DNA of 64,000 bases. Origin: Lentisphaerae bacterium GWF2_45_14. GTDB taxonomy: Bacteria; Verrucomicrobiota; Lentisphaeria; Victivallales; GWF2-45-14. The notes under the pieces are model-generated. The model was not told the DNA's origin. It worked only from the letters and a program-made list of their open reading frames with translations, and searched no databases. The stretch covers positions 1 to 64,000 of the forward strand of contig MHBG01000111.1 of assembly GCA_001804785.1 (NCBI GenBank), in the 5' to 3' direction. This document shows positions 16,798 to 28,000 of this stretch, in pieces. The stretch's first letter is position 1. Each line of letters opens with the position of its first letter. A program made the translations under genes and the position numbers.

Positions 16798-18024
16798 ATG
16801 ATAAAGGCGGCGGTAATTGGAATATCGGGTTATGGCGGCACCATATATAACGACCTGATGAGAGAAAGAGGCAATGGCCTTCTTGAAATAAAAGCTGCGA
16901 CAGTTATAAATCAGGACCAGGAAAAAGAGAAGTGCGATACGCTCAAGTCAATCGGTTGCAGTCTTTACACCGACTACCGCGAAATGCTCTCGAATGAAAA
17001 GATTGACATCTGTTTCATTCCCACCGGGATACATCTTCATGAGCCGATGACGGTCGATGCCCTTAAGGCCGGAGTCAATGTCGTCGTTGAGAAACCCGCC
17101 GCGGCCACCATCCAGGAAGTCGAATCCATGAAAAAGGCCTCCGCCGAAAGTGGAAAGTTTGTCGCGGTCGGCTATCAGACCATGTATGCGCCTGAGACCG
17201 AATTGATGAAGAAAACCATAGTCGAAGGTCGACTGGGTAAGATTAAAACGATAAAATGTCTTGCCATGTGGCCCCGCACTTTCAAATACTATTCGAGAAA
17301 CAACTGGGCCGGAAAGATTGCGGTGAACGGCAAGTGGGTGCTGGACTCTCCGTTCAATAACGCTCTCGCCCACCAGCTTAATATGATATGTTTCCTAGGC
17401 GGGAAGACTTTCAGGGAATCCGCAAAGATAACGAAGCTTCAGGCGGAGCTTTACAGGGCCAACGAGATACAGAGCGCCGATACCGCGGCGATAAGTTTTT
17501 ATTCCGATACTGGAACGAAATTCCTATTTACTGTTACACATGCGTGTGATGAAAGTTTCGGCCCCGAAATAACTGTTATCGGCGAAAAGGGACGGATTGA
17601 CTGGAGCAATACATTTACAAGAATCGTTACGGAGGATGGCAAGGATCAGGTTCATTCGTCAGTCCATGAGGAACTCAGGAAAAACTTGTTGTCCAAGGTG
17701 CTGAAAAGGGTTAGCGATCCCGACCAGTTTATCTGCAATCTGGATATCGCCGGCACGCAGACGCTTTGCGTCAACGGTACGCATGAGTCATCGGAGGTAA
17801 ATTTGATAGACAGCCGTTTTTGGTACGAGAAGACTGCCCCCGACGGGTCCGCCGTCAGGATAGTCCGTGATATTGAGAGCGTAATCAGAGCCTCTTTCGA
17901 AAAGGAGAAGCTTTTTTCCGAGCTCGGAGTGGAGTGGGCGAAGCCAGGGCTTGAAATGAACATGGCGAATTATCGCGAATTCCCGTGCGGCAACCGACTT
18001 TTGGATTTTCTGAGCATGGCGTAA
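16798..18024 (+). CDS. Gfo/Idh/MocA-family oxidoreductase
   Basis: This 408-residue enzyme has the Rossmann motif AAVIGISGYGG, ICFIPTGIHLHEP and the family signature VVVEKPAAATIQEVE. A C-terminal substrate domain includes SPFNNALAHQLNMI. It probably oxidises or reduces a sugar or cyclitol with NAD(P). It differs clearly from the enzyme at 8862 and is closer to the large families expanded in glycan-degrading PVC bacteria. A CGGAGA site precedes the start. It may form an operon with the MscS and argG genes downstream. Confidence 0.88.
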   Translation: MIKAAVIGISGYGGTIYNDLMRERGNGLLEIKAATVINQDQEKEKCDTLKSIGCSLYTDYREMLSNEKIDICFIPTGIHLHEPMTVDALKAGVNVVVEKPAAATIQEVESMKKASAESGKFVAVGYQTMYAPETELMKKTIVEGRLGKIKTIKCLAMWPRTFKYYSRNNWAGKIAVNGKWVLDSPFNNALAHQLNMICFLGGKTFRESAKITKLQAELYRANEIQSADTAAISFYSDTGTKFLFTVTHACDESFGPEITVIGEKGRIDWSNTFTRIVTEDGKDQVHSSVHEELRKNLLSKVLKRVSDPDQFICNLDIAGTQTLCVNGTHESSEVNLIDSRFWYEKTAPDGSAVRIVRDIESVIRASFEKEKLFSELGVEWAKPGLEMNMANYREFPCGNRLLDFLSMA

Positions 18025-18057
18025 TATATTAAAAACCCGAAAGAAAAAGGATGAGAT

Positions 18058-19443
18058 ATGACTCGGAATAATAGATATCTGAAAATACTTTTTACTTTTA
18101 TGATGTCAGCTTTTATTCTGACGTCTTCCTTTTCCGCGGAGGAGACTGTCGTAAAGGAATTGACGATTAAGGCCGATAAAATAGTCATAGTAAATTCCGG
18201 AGCCGAGCCTTCCATATCGGGCGTAAAAGAATCCGAGCCCCCACCTGTGGAAAAAGATTTTGGCAGCATTCTCTCTGAATTCATGAAAAAATACGACCTG
18301 AAGCTTTTTCTTTCGGAGATCAAGGCCAGGCTTGGCAAAATAGAGTTTCTTCGTGAGCTGGGTTCATGGAAACTCTTTTTTCTCATCGGGGGGATAGGAT
18401 TATCTTTCCTTGCCGTTAAGATGCTGGGGATGATATTTGGCCATATTTTCAAGAAGTTTCTCGCGGATAGAACAAAGATGGAACTGGACAACCTGCTGAT
18501 ACACGCACTTTCTCCGTCTGTCGGGGTTTTCCTTTTTTCCATTGGCGTATTCTTCAGCTCAGCACCGCTTTTTAGTTCGCTCAGTGATACTGTCCGCGTT
18601 TACATCGGCAAGTTTTTTCTTGCAGTCTATGCGGCTGCCGCGGCATGGGCCGTATTTCGCTTGGTTGCGGTAGTCGATTACTATGTCCAGAAGCTTGTAA
18701 AAAGTTCGGAAAACACCCTGGACGATCAAATTGCAGGACTATTCAGGAAAACTTTGAAGGTAGTTATCGTCGCAGTTGCCGTGATGCTTATAGGACAGAA
18801 TATTCTCGGTCTTCAGCTTACGACTCTTATCGCCGGTGCCGGAGTCGCCGGACTTGCAATCGCTTTCGCGGCGCAGGACACAATCGGCAATCTCTTCGGT
18901 TCCGTGATGCTGATACTAGACAAGCCGTTCAAGGTCGGCGATGTCGTTACTAGTCTGGATGTTACAGGTTCAGTTGAGAGCATAGGTTTCCGCAGTACGA
19001 GGATAAGGAACTTCGACGGGCAGGTGGTGGCGATTCCCAATAAGGAACTGGCGAACACAAAGATTCTCAATATAACATCGAGGCCCTTTATAAAGTTCAT
19101 ACATAACTTTACCGTTACCTATGATACCGCGCCGGACAAGATGGAGCGCGCCATCCAGATACTTCATGAGATTTACGACAATCACGAGGGAATGGCCGAG
19201 GACAAGACACCTAAAATATTTTTTAATTCATTCAATGACTGGGCCTTGAATATCATTGTCATCGTCTGGTACCATCCCGGCGACTACATGTTGGCTCAGG
19301 AATGGAACCACAAGATGAATCTCCAGGTGCTTCGCCGATTCAACGCAGACGGAATAGACTTCGCATTCCCGTCGAACACCACGTACCTCGCTTACGACAA
19401 AAAAAGAAAACTCGAAATAGCAATAGACCGAAAAGGAGAATAA
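18058..19443 (+). CDS. MscS-family mechanosensitive channel
   Basis: The protein releases ions and small solutes on hypo-osmotic shock. It has 461 residues, longer than E. coli MscS. A signal peptide (1-26) leads to a periplasmic segment of about 70 residues. Membrane helices follow ([33 protein letters not shown], and others). Then comes the pore-lining TM3 region with [20 protein letters not shown] and [13 protein letters not shown], and the cytoplasmic beta and alpha/beta domains. The ribosome site AAAAGGATGAG is good. The argG start lies only 2 nt past its stop. Confidence 0.93.
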   Translation: MTRNNRYLKILFTFMMSAFILTSSFSAEETVVKELTIKADKIVIVNSGAEPSISGVKESEPPPVEKDFGSILSEFMKKYDLKLFLSEIKARLGKIEFLRELGSWKLFFLIGGIGLSFLAVKMLGMIFGHIFKKFLADRTKMELDNLLIHALSPSVGVFLFSIGVFFSSAPLFSSLSDTVRVYIGKFFLAVYAAAAAWAVFRLVAVVDYYVQKLVKSSENTLDDQIAGLFRKTLKVVIVAVAVMLIGQNILGLQLTTLIAGAGVAGLAIAFAAQDTIGNLFGSVMLILDKPFKVGDVVTSLDVTGSVESIGFRSTRIRNFDGQVVAIPNKELANTKILNITSRPFIKFIHNFTVTYDTAPDKMERAIQILHEIYDNHEGMAEDKTPKIFFNSFNDWALNIIVIVWYHPGDYMLAQEWNHKMNLQVLRRFNADGIDFAFPSNTTYLAYDKKRKLEIAIDRKGE

Positions 19444-19445
19444 AA

Positions 19446-20642
19446 TTGAAAATCGTAGTCGCTTACTCAGGCGGACTTGATACGTCCGTTATCGTGAAAT
19501 GGGCAAAGAACACATACAATGCCGAAATCATCGCGTTTTGCGCGGACGTGGGTCAGGCCGAAGAACTTGACGGCCTTGAAGCGAAAGCTATAAATACCGG
19601 CGCCTCAAAATGCTATATAAGAGATCTCCGCGAAGAGTTCGCGAAAGATTTTATATTTCCCATGATGCAGGCTAACGCCATTTATGAAAACAGCTACCTG
19701 CTCGGCACCTCTATCGCGCGCCCGCTTATAGCCAAGCACCTTATCGAAACAGCCCGCGCGGAAAATGCCGACGCTATCTGTCACGGAGCTACAGGCAAAG
19801 GCAACGACCAGGTACGCTTCGAGCTTACCGCATATGCGATGGAGCCGGGAATAAAGGTAATCGCTCCCTGGAGGACATGGGGCTTCAAATCAAGGACCGA
19901 CCTCATCAACTACGCCAAGGAAAACGATATTCCCATTAGTACCACCCAGAAGAAACCCTACAGTATGGACAGAAACCTTCTGCACATCAGCTTTGAAGGC
20001 GGAATCCTCGAAGACCCGTGGAACGAAGCCCCCGAAGAACTCAGCGTAATGACAAAACCCCTGAGCCAGACTCCAGACAAAGGCGAATACGTTGAAATTT
20101 TCTTTGAAAAAGGAATTCCCATAAGCGTCAATGGCGAAAAACTCTCGCCAGCCAACCTCATGCTCAAACTCAACGAACTCGGCGGAAAGCACGGCGTCGG
20201 CAGAACCGATATCGTGGAGAATAGGTTCGTCGGTATGAAGTCGAGAGGCGTCTACGAGACTCCCGGCGGCACAATCCTTCACGCCGCTCACAGGGCCATC
20301 GAAACAATTACGATGGACAGGGAAGTCATGCATTTGCGAGACAGTTTTATCCCGACCTACTCGAAGCTCGTATACAACGGCTTCTGGTTCGCGCCGGAGA
20401 GGGAAATGCTCCAGACGGCGATAACCGAGAGCCAGAGGTTCGTAACGGGCGATGTCCGCGTAAAGCTTTTCAAGGGAAGCTGCATCATCTCCGGCAGGCG
20501 CTCCGAGTATAGCCTCTACGATGAAAATATAGCAACCTTCGAGAAGGACAATGTCTACAACCAGGCCGACGCCGAAGGCTTTATAAAGCTCAATGCTCTG
20601 CGCCTGAGAGTACTCGCTAACAGCAAGCAGCACCGCTACTGA
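19446..20642 (+). CDS. argG: argininosuccinate synthase (TTG start)
   Basis: ArgG joins citrulline and aspartate with ATP in arginine synthesis. The 398-residue form has the N-terminal PP-loop motif [29 protein letters not shown], and ERNLL-type segment [10 protein letters not shown] longer frame starts at ATG 19302 inside the MscS gene. TTG 19446 is preferred because AAGGAG (19433-19438) sits 7 nt before it and the protein then starts exactly where the family does ([10 protein letters not shown]). It follows the MscS stop by 2 nt. argH is not adjacent. Confidence 0.95.
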   Translation: MKIVVAYSGGLDTSVIVKWAKNTYNAEIIAFCADVGQAEELDGLEAKAINTGASKCYIRDLREEFAKDFIFPMMQANAIYENSYLLGTSIARPLIAKHLIETARAENADAICHGATGKGNDQVRFELTAYAMEPGIKVIAPWRTWGFKSRTDLINYAKENDIPISTTQKKPYSMDRNLLHISFEGGILEDPWNEAPEELSVMTKPLSQTPDKGEYVEIFFEKGIPISVNGEKLSPANLMLKLNELGGKHGVGRTDIVENRFVGMKSRGVYETPGGTILHAAHRAIETITMDREVMHLRDSFIPTYSKLVYNGFWFAPEREMLQTAITESQRFVTGDVRVKLFKGSCIISGRRSEYSLYDENIATFEKDNVYNQADAEGFIKLNALRLRVLANSKQHRY

Positions 20643-20655
20643 AAAAGCGGGGGAC

Positions 20656-20684
20656 TTGACAAAACACCATTCAGTCATTAAAAT
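20656..20684 (+). promoter_or_regulatory. promoter of the GntR-type regulator operon
   Basis: A perfect TTGACA (20656-20661) is separated by 17 nt from TAAAAT (20679-20684). A TATAAT at 20684-20689 overlaps, but would give a 22-nt spacer with the same -35. The start codon of the regulator is 55 nt downstream. Spacing and sequence are close to the sigma-70 consensus. Confidence 0.7.
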
Positions 20685-20739
20685 ATAATCCTGTATAGAC
20701 AGCTTTTGTAATGGATTTAGAATTAATGACAATGGTGGT

Positions 20740-21852
20740 ATGACGGAACCAAAGTACAAGAAATTGTCCGCGCATTTGAGGACTGTGATTGCGGGGATGC
20801 CTCCCGACGGGAAGCTTCCTTCGGAAAATACCCTCTGTGCGGAACTCTCCATTTCGCGGATGACCGTCAACAAGGTCATAAATTCCCTTGTCGGCGAGGG
20901 TTTGCTTTACAGACGAAAAGGCAGCGGCACTTATGTGAGAGCTTCCGGCTGTGCCCGGCAGCCATTACGTTTTCTTCTTCCGTGTCAGGATTTCTTCATT
21001 TACGACTGTACCTACAATCTCAGGCTTCTTCTCTCAGGCGTGATGCGTGAGGCATCGGCAAGCGGGCTTGAAGTAAAGGGTGTTCCTGTATCGAAATTCA
21101 ATAATCCGCACAACATAGACTGGGGCGCCCTTAGCGATTTCAACGAAGAAACAGTTGTAATCGTTTTCGGCTTCTGGTTTTCGGAAGTCCTGCCGTTCCT
21201 GAGGGAGCGGGGTTGCAGGGTTGTTTTCTATGATTTAAGCGCTGAACGCCCAAAAAAATATCCTGATTATTTTGACAAATGGCTTCTCATTAAGTCGGAT
21301 ATAAGGAAGATGATAAAGGAAATGGTACTTTTCCTGGCGGGAGCGGGCCGAAGAAAACCCGCCTTTCTTTTTAATAATTATCCGAAAGACGATCCTCTGA
21401 ATTCCGGTTTTTGTGATGGAATTGCAGCGGCCGGGCTCGAGTTTTCTTCCAAACGCTGTATCTACTCTGAAAATACCGATGACATGTATGATTTTTTCCT
21501 GAAGCGCGCGGATTCTTTTGACTCGCTGATAATTTCGCATTATTCGCTTGTCAGGCAGGCGCTCGGGTTTCTGAAGGAATCAGGGAAAAGAGTTCCCGAA
21601 GATATTGCTGTCATGGTTTTCTATGACCATGAACGTCTCACAAATTATGATCCTCCTGTCAGCGCGGCCGCATTTCCCTATGCGGCCGTAGGAATGGAAA
21701 TAGTGAAGAAGGTTGTGGCTGATTCCCTGGTTGGAGTAATGGAGTTCGAAGGGAAAATCTACGAAAGAGAGTCTGTCAGAAAGGGGGCTGGCATGAATCC
21801 CAGTCCGGATTGCCGTGCGGATAAACTTTTTGAAGCTTCTACAATTTTTTAA
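20740..21852 (+). CDS. GntR-type transcriptional regulator with LacI-like sugar-sensing domain
   Basis: Residues of about 1-70 are a GntR winged helix (KYKKLSAHLRTVI, GKLPSENTLCAELSISRMTV, GLLYRRKGSGTYV). The rest, about 75-360, looks like a periplasmic-binding-protein-like effector domain, as in AraR-type regulators. Such proteins repress sugar operons and release DNA when they bind a sugar. Total length is 370 residues. It is the first gene of an operon with the epimerase (31 nt gap) and the exported glycan-binding protein (18 nt gap), so it probably regulates them and itself. The ribosome site is poor (GGTGGT). Confidence 0.88.
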   Translation: MTEPKYKKLSAHLRTVIAGMPPDGKLPSENTLCAELSISRMTVNKVINSLVGEGLLYRRKGSGTYVRASGCARQPLRFLLPCQDFFIYDCTYNLRLLLSGVMREASASGLEVKGVPVSKFNNPHNIDWGALSDFNEETVVIVFGFWFSEVLPFLRERGCRVVFYDLSAERPKKYPDYFDKWLLIKSDIRKMIKEMVLFLAGAGRRKPAFLFNNYPKDDPLNSGFCDGIAAAGLEFSSKRCIYSENTDDMYDFFLKRADSFDSLIISHYSLVRQALGFLKESGKRVPEDIAVMVFYDHERLTNYDPPVSAAAFPYAAVGMEIVKKVVADSLVGVMEFEGKIYERESVRKGAGMNPSPDCRADKLFEASTIF

Positions 21853-21883
21853 AACACAATAATACAAAGAAGGAGTTACAGAG

Positions 21884-22819
21884 ATGAAGAGAAAAGTTGT
21901 TGTTTTCGGAGCGTCCGGAGAAATCGGTGGAAGAATCGCCCGTGGCTGTGTCGACGCGGGCCATCAGGTGATTGGCGTGAGCCGGGGCCAGAACAAGCGC
22001 GAAATAGTCGATCTTTCAGGGGTTGAAATGGTCTACGGCGACAAGAATGACGAAAAATTCATTGCGGAAAAAATCGCAACAATGGAGTTCGATGCTGTAA
22101 TCAACTCCGTTCCGTCCATCGCTGATGTAAAGCTTTACCATAAGTACTTTAAAAAAGTGCAGAATATTTTTATATGCAGTTCAACCGGGACTTTTGTTCC
22201 GCTGCAATATTTTCCAGCCGACGAAAATCATCCTTGGCGCGAAAAGACCCCTGTCAATTTCTGGCCGCAGTGCGTGAGAGATGCTCATGCGCTCGAGCTC
22301 TGGGAGAAGGAGTCTTTTCCGATAACAATATTCAGGCCCACCAACATAATAGGGTATGGCCGCATTCCGCTGGAGCTATGGGGGGCGCGCGATATAGAAT
22401 TTTTCAGGAAGCTCAAGGCAAGTGAGCCTGTGGCTATCCCCGATTGCAAAAATGTTCTTCTCCAATCGGGATACAACAGCGATCTTGCCAGCGCGTTCGT
22501 AAAGGCTTTGGATTTTCCCGACAAGGTACGCGGCGAGATATTTATAATCTCCTGCAAAAAAGCTATCACTCTGGGTACTTATCTTGAGACCGCGATGGAA
22601 TACCTCGGAAGCAAGTCGGAGATCACTGTCGCATCGACCGAAGAACTCATGAAAATCTATCCGGATATAACCTGGACTAACCGTCTGGAGTTCCTTCTAG
22701 AACACATGTGCCTCGACATAAGCAAGGCTGAAAAAACATTCGGCTACAGTCCGACTAAAACTGCGGAGGAAGGACTTATCGACGCCCTGAAATGGTGTGA
22801 ATCATCGGGAATTCTTTAA
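21884..22819 (+). CDS. NAD-dependent epimerase/dehydratase-like (atypical SDR) protein
   Basis: The 311-residue protein has an N-terminal Rossmann motif (VVVFGASGEIGGRIARG), VINSVPSIADV, an FRPTNIIGYGRIPLE segment and a C-terminal region typical of extended SDR enzymes acting on nucleotide sugars. The usual catalytic YxxxK is not obvious; LYHKYFKK lies near 85-92 and may or may not fill that role. Its position between a sugar regulator and a glycan-binding protein suggests carbohydrate metabolism. AAGGAG lies upstream of the ATG. Confidence 0.82.
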   Translation: MKRKVVVFGASGEIGGRIARGCVDAGHQVIGVSRGQNKREIVDLSGVEMVYGDKNDEKFIAEKIATMEFDAVINSVPSIADVKLYHKYFKKVQNIFICSSTGTFVPLQYFPADENHPWREKTPVNFWPQCVRDAHALELWEKESFPITIFRPTNIIGYGRIPLELWGARDIEFFRKLKASEPVAIPDCKNVLLQSGYNSDLASAFVKALDFPDKVRGEIFIISCKKAITLGTYLETAMEYLGSKSEITVASTEELMKIYPDITWTNRLEFLLEHMCLDISKAEKTFGYSPTKTAEEGLIDALKWCESSGIL

Positions 22820-22837
22820 GAAGAAAAAGGGGGGGTA

Positions 22838-25048
22838 ATGAAGAAATTTATATTTTCAACAATCATTATGAGTACGCTATCTATTTTTGCCGTTGAATCG
22901 ATAAATCTTCCGATACTGAAGGACGTACCGGCAATTGACGGGAAATTCAGCGACTCTGAATGGGCTAAGGCGTCATGCGCGTCAGGCTTTATAAGGACGG
23001 GCGGCGAATGGCCGAGAGTTCAGACATCGGTCTATCTCGGGGTGGATGATGAAAATTTGTACTTTGCATTCAAGTGTATGACGGGCAAGCGATTCGACGT
23101 TTTATCCAAGAAGCGAAAAGATGACTCTACGGGAATCTTCGGGGATGAATCCGTAGAGTTTTTTATCTCTCCTTCCGGTAAAGAAGGCGAAAGCTATTAC
23201 CACATTGGAATTAATCCGTCGAATAGTCTTTATTCCGCATCATGCGGCAAGGCGCGCGATACCTCATGGAGCCCGGAAATAAAAACCGTTTGCGGGGTAT
23301 CGGAAGAATACTGGTTTGCCGAGGGCAGGATTGCGCTGGCATCAGTCAATCTGAAAGCCGTGGAGGGAAAGAGCTTTTTCGCCAACTTCGGAAGAAATGT
23401 TTGCAGTCCTGAAATGAAAGGTTCATCAAGCTGGACTGGGCAGGCGGACTTTAATGATCCGAGGCTTTTCGGTAAGCTTATGATTGCAAAATTCGCAGGA
23501 TTCGATTATTCCCTCGAAGATATGTCAAAGATTGTTTTGAGAAACAACGGCCCATCGGCACTGAACGTTCTTTATTCTTTAGGAGAAGAAAAAAAGTCTG
23601 TGGACGTTCTCGCGTTTACTGCGCTGCCGGTGAATATTAGACTGCCTGAAAAGGAAATGAGGGAATTGACTCTCGAAATCTCTTCCGACGGGAAATCATT
23701 TGTGAAAAAAGGAGATCTCCCATATGTGAAAAAACTTTCCCTTGTACCGGAACTTTTCTACAGCCCGAAGTCAGCCGAGAAAATTAAATCTTCAATATCT
23801 TCCATTTATGACAATATTGATCGACTGGAGATAGTCGCTGATAGTTTTCCATTTCATAAGACTTTTAATGTTAATGAGTTTGAGATTGACCTTAAGGAAG
23901 CTAACCCGGGCCGCTCCGTATTTACTCTAAAGGCTTTTGACAGAAATAACAAACTCCTCGGAGAGGATAGGGCTGTTATATATATTATGGAAGATATCCC
24001 AGCTTCCGCTTTGCCCGAGAAGCAGGAAATAAGTCTTGATGGAAATGTTTTTATGATGAATGGCAAACCATTTTTCCCGTTCATGGCTTCAGATACGAAA
24101 GACCCGTCCCAGCTTGTTGCAGACTCTTTCAATGTCAGATTCGGCCCGCATGGCGTAAGGAATAACGCTATGGAACGTGGTTCGTGCGGACTAGGAACTC
24201 GTATCGACAGAACAAGGGGCGTAGTTTACGAAATAGCCGATGATGAAGTTGTAAAAGAAAACATTAAAAAAACAGTCGTTTCTCTTGTTTTTTACAGGCA
24301 GCTTCAGTATGAAATCCAGATTTCCCTGCGCCGGAAGAGCAGCGACGAGATGCTCAACGGTTCTGAGAAATATCTCGAATATTATGAGTATGTGAAAAAG
24401 ATTTCACCTGAAACTCTTGTTTCCGTTCAGATTGACAAAATGGATAAGATAAGGGAATATACAGCAGCCGCCGATATTGTCGAAGTCGCGTCACGGCAGT
24501 CCTCATATGCAAAAAATATGATAAGAAATCTTGCGGCTGACATAAAATACGCAAAGGAAACTGTAGGAAACAAGCCTCTTGTATGGTGGCTGGGCGCGTC
24601 TATCCCCAATCCTTACGTAAGGGATGCCGAATCCCTGCGAGCAGCCTCGTATATTTCGATGATGCATGGCGCGAACGGGATTATTTACCACATGGGACAC
24701 GGCGGAATCCCGCTGTCGATGACGCGGTTATGGTCTCTTTTTAGAGGGCTTTCGCGTGAAATGGAGTTCCTTTATCCGATAGTTATTTCGGGTAAAGCCG
24801 TTGACATGCCGACCGTAAAATTCAACTGTTCCGAAATAGATTTTATCTGCCGCGAATTTGAGGGTGATATTTATATAATCGCGGTCAATACCAGTGGGAT
24901 GGTGCTGGAACCGGTAATAAGTATAAATGGAGCGGTAAAAGTCTCCGTTCTTTTTGAAAACAGGGAAATCAAGAGCGAAGACGGGAGATTCAAAGATCTC
25001 TTTACCTCATATGAACCGCATGTATACAGATTTACGAAAAGGCATTGA
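22838..25048 (+). CDS. exported protein with CBM9-like domain and glycosidase-like C-terminal part
   Basis: The 736-residue protein starts with a signal peptide (MKKFIFSTIIMSTLSIFAVES). Residues of about 22-200 resemble family 9 carbohydrate-binding modules (VPAIDGKFSDSEWAKA, VYLGVDDENLYFAFKC, ESVEFFISPSG). A beta-rich middle follows. From about 395 onward there is a barrel-like region (MNGKPFFPFMASD, PLVWWLGASIPNPYVRDAES, MMHGANGIIYHMGHGG) resembling glycoside hydrolases with a TIM barrel. I cannot name a GH family or the catalytic acids. It is the third gene of the regulator operon, suggesting that it acts on the regulator's inducing sugar polymer. Confidence 0.78.
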   Translation: MKKFIFSTIIMSTLSIFAVESINLPILKDVPAIDGKFSDSEWAKASCASGFIRTGGEWPRVQTSVYLGVDDENLYFAFKCMTGKRFDVLSKKRKDDSTGIFGDESVEFFISPSGKEGESYYHIGINPSNSLYSASCGKARDTSWSPEIKTVCGVSEEYWFAEGRIALASVNLKAVEGKSFFANFGRNVCSPEMKGSSSWTGQADFNDPRLFGKLMIAKFAGFDYSLEDMSKIVLRNNGPSALNVLYSLGEEKKSVDVLAFTALPVNIRLPEKEMRELTLEISSDGKSFVKKGDLPYVKKLSLVPELFYSPKSAEKIKSSISSIYDNIDRLEIVADSFPFHKTFNVNEFEIDLKEANPGRSVFTLKAFDRNNKLLGEDRAVIYIMEDIPASALPEKQEISLDGNVFMMNGKPFFPFMASDTKDPSQLVADSFNVRFGPHGVRNNAMERGSCGLGTRIDRTRGVVYEIADDEVVKENIKKTVVSLVFYRQLQYEIQISLRRKSSDEMLNGSEKYLEYYEYVKKISPETLVSVQIDKMDKIREYTAAADIVEVASRQSSYAKNMIRNLAADIKYAKETVGNKPLVWWLGASIPNPYVRDAESLRAASYISMMHGANGIIYHMGHGGIPLSMTRLWSLFRGLSREMEFLYPIVISGKAVDMPTVKFNCSEIDFICREFEGDIYIIAVNTSGMVLEPVISINGAVKVSVLFENREIKSEDGRFKDLFTSYEPHVYRFTKRH

Positions 25049-25079
25049 GCTATGTGGGTATTGCAATAGGATATAGATT

Positions 25080-28000
25080 CTATGTTCGGAGGTATTTTTC
25101 TATTTCCGAACAGGTTTCTTCAAATATTGTTCTCACTGAGGCGATTGCATCGTTGAGCTTTTTGGCGTCCGCTTCTTTTCCGGCGCTTTCGGCCGCTATT
25201 GCCGCCTTATTAAGGCGGGGGGCACCAATCGAAGCGGCCTCGCCTTTTATTTTGTGGGCGGTCTTTGAGGCGAGCCTTGTATCCCCGCCCGTGGTTAAAA
25301 ATATCTCAAGACTTTTAACGTCGTCGCGCGAGTCTTCGATGAATATTTTAAGGAGTTCCACATAGAAATCCCTATTGCCGCCGATTGCGGTTATTGCGGT
25401 ATCAGGATCAAAGAGAATGAAAGACTCAAGGGAAGGAGGAGCGTTTTCCCTTTTGCCCCCCTCTGTTTTCAGAGACGCGCTTGAAGCGGCAGCGAGTGCG
25501 GGAGGGATGTCCTTTACATTGCCGGAGATGAAGTCTTCGAGATTTCGCATCAACATTTTTTTAAGTTCTATTTCCTGAACAGGTTTGCTTAGGTAGTCAT
25601 CCATTCCTGAAGAAAGGCATCTTTCGCGTTCGGTGTGGATTACGTTCGCAGTCATAGCTACTATGGGAATATTTTTTAAATCACCCTGCATTTTTCTTAT
25701 TTCGGAAGTGGCCTCAATGCCGTCCATTATGGGCATAAGGATGTCCATAAGAACAAGGTCATAATTGTTTTTGAAGAGTTTTTCCACTGCCTCTTGGCCG
25801 TCTCCTGCAGTATCGGTGCGACATCCATTTTTCTCCAGGAGCGCGACTGCGATTCTCTGATTTATATCGCTGTCGTCCACGACCAGTATTACGGGCGCCT
25901 GCTTCCAGTTGAGTTTCAAATCTTCTCTGACTTGGATTACTTTTTCAGTGCTTGGCCGCATGGGGAGTCTCAGCGTAAAGAGGCTGCCGCTTCCTTTGTT
26001 ACTTTCTATGGAGATGACGCCGCCCATTTTTTCGGCGAGCATTTTACATATTGAAAGGCCTAGCCCGGTGCCGCCATATATTCTGGTGGTAGAAATTTCC
26101 TCCTGGGTATACTTTTCGAAGAGGCGGCCTATTTTATCCTTGGATATTCCTATTCCCGTATCTTCAACTCTGATAATGAATTCTCTTTTTTCGTCGGCAA
26201 GGGTGGCAAGAGGGCTTTCGACAAATAGTTTCACGTATCCTTCGTGAGTGAATTTCAAGGCGTTCCCCAGCAGGTTCATGACGATCTGCCTTACTCTGAC
26301 TTCATCGCCGATTACATCTTCTGGGCAGCCTTCGCCATATTCATAGAGGAAGGAGACATCTTTCTTCTTAGCCTGGAAATTCATTATTTCGTAGAGCTTG
26401 GCGAGTGTAAGTTTAAGATTGAACGGTGATTCTTCTATTTCCAGTTTGCCAGCCTCTATTTTAGAGAGGTCCAGGATGTCATTTATTATGGATAGAAGCA
26501 ATTCGCTTGAGAGCAGCATCGTTTCAACGTACTGTTTTTGCTCGGGAAGGAGTGTGGTTGAGCCGAGAATCTGCGCCATTCCGACAATGCCGTTGAGGGG
26601 TGTCCTTATGTCATGGCTCATGTTTGCGATAAACTCAGTTTTCGCGTTAGTTGCAGCCTCTGCCTTTTTTCGGGCTTCATCAAGGTTGGACTCGGCCCGC
26701 TGGCGGAGTATCGCGCCGCCGATGGTGCAGCCTACTGTTTCCAGAATGGTGCTTTCGTTGTCGGTCCAGGTTCTCTGAAAATGACAGTCATAGTAAATAA
26801 CAAATCCCCAGAGTTTTCCGTGCAGGATTATGGGGGTGCAGAGAAGCGATTCGAGAGGCAGGAATGAGAAAAATTTCCACTGTTCCGAAGGGAAAGAACT
26901 TGTTGTTCCGCTCACGCACCCGCCGTTTCTGAGAGTTTCAAGCCAGTCGGCGAATCTTTCCGAAAGCGGCAGGCTGTGCAGCATCCGCGTGGTATCGGTT
27001 TTTTCGGCGGCCGTAGAGGAGGCCCATTCGTACTGGATTTCGGCAGTGACGGCGCCGGTCGAATCATTTACCCGGCACTCGAAGATATTTATAACGTCCA
27101 CATCGGTTACGGGGCCGACGAGTTCAAGAGACTGTCTGACCGCGGCATCCGGATCAAATGCGGAAAGAAGCAAGGTACCTATCTGAGAAGTTGCGCCGAG
27201 AAGTAAATCTCTCTGCCAGAGGGCCTCTTCGGTTTCCTTGCGGTGGGTCACGTTAACTCCTATGAGCCAGGAAGACCAACCGGTGATTTCTACTTTTGAG
27301 GAGACCTTCGACCACTTTATGGTACTTGTGGAGCCATCCTTACAGATAATGTCGAATTCGGCGTCAAGAAAATCGTCATGACCGCAGAATACTTCGCGAA
27401 TATGTTCGTAATTATCGGGATACATCGTTTCAAAGGCGTCGGGATTATTTGTTATCTCGTCTCTGTGGAAGCCGGTCACTTTTTCGCATTCACGGTTCCA
27501 TGTTATAATGTTCATTTTATTGTCTAACGCTATCAGGAGTACCGGCATGCTTTCGAGGACTTTTCTGAGGCGCTCCTCATTTTTCCGGATTTTTAGTTCC
27601 GCCTCTTTCTGTGATGTTATATCGATTATTATACCGTCAAAGATTATTTCGTCTTCGGTCGAGAGGACGGTTTTGGCTCCGCCGCTCCACCACATGATTT
27701 TTCTATTCGGCAAGATGAAACGGCCTTCGTAGTTCCAGTCGGTTTTATTGCGGTAGGCGTTGTTTACTGTATCCTTCCATCTGTCGAAATCGTCAGGGTG
27801 GATCTCAAGGAGTTTATAATCCCTTACCAGAGCCTTTGCGCTGATTCCCAGGATGTCTTTGGCGCGCGGGCTTACATAGGAGTAGCCGCAGTCCCCGTTT
27901 TCTCTCTGATACCAGCGATAGATTATTCCTGGAACATTGGCCGCCATTGACTCGAACATCTCGCGGCTGCTGCGGAGCGCGTCACGGCTTCCCTCGATCC

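Noticed and set aside
20656-20689. TTGACA with TATAAT as a promoter
   Set aside because: The spacer would be 22 nt. TAAAAT at 20679-20684 gives the proper 17 nt, so that pair was used.
19890-20879. 329-codon reverse-strand ORF opposite argG
   Set aside because: Antisense to argG, which has full family motifs; no domain visible.
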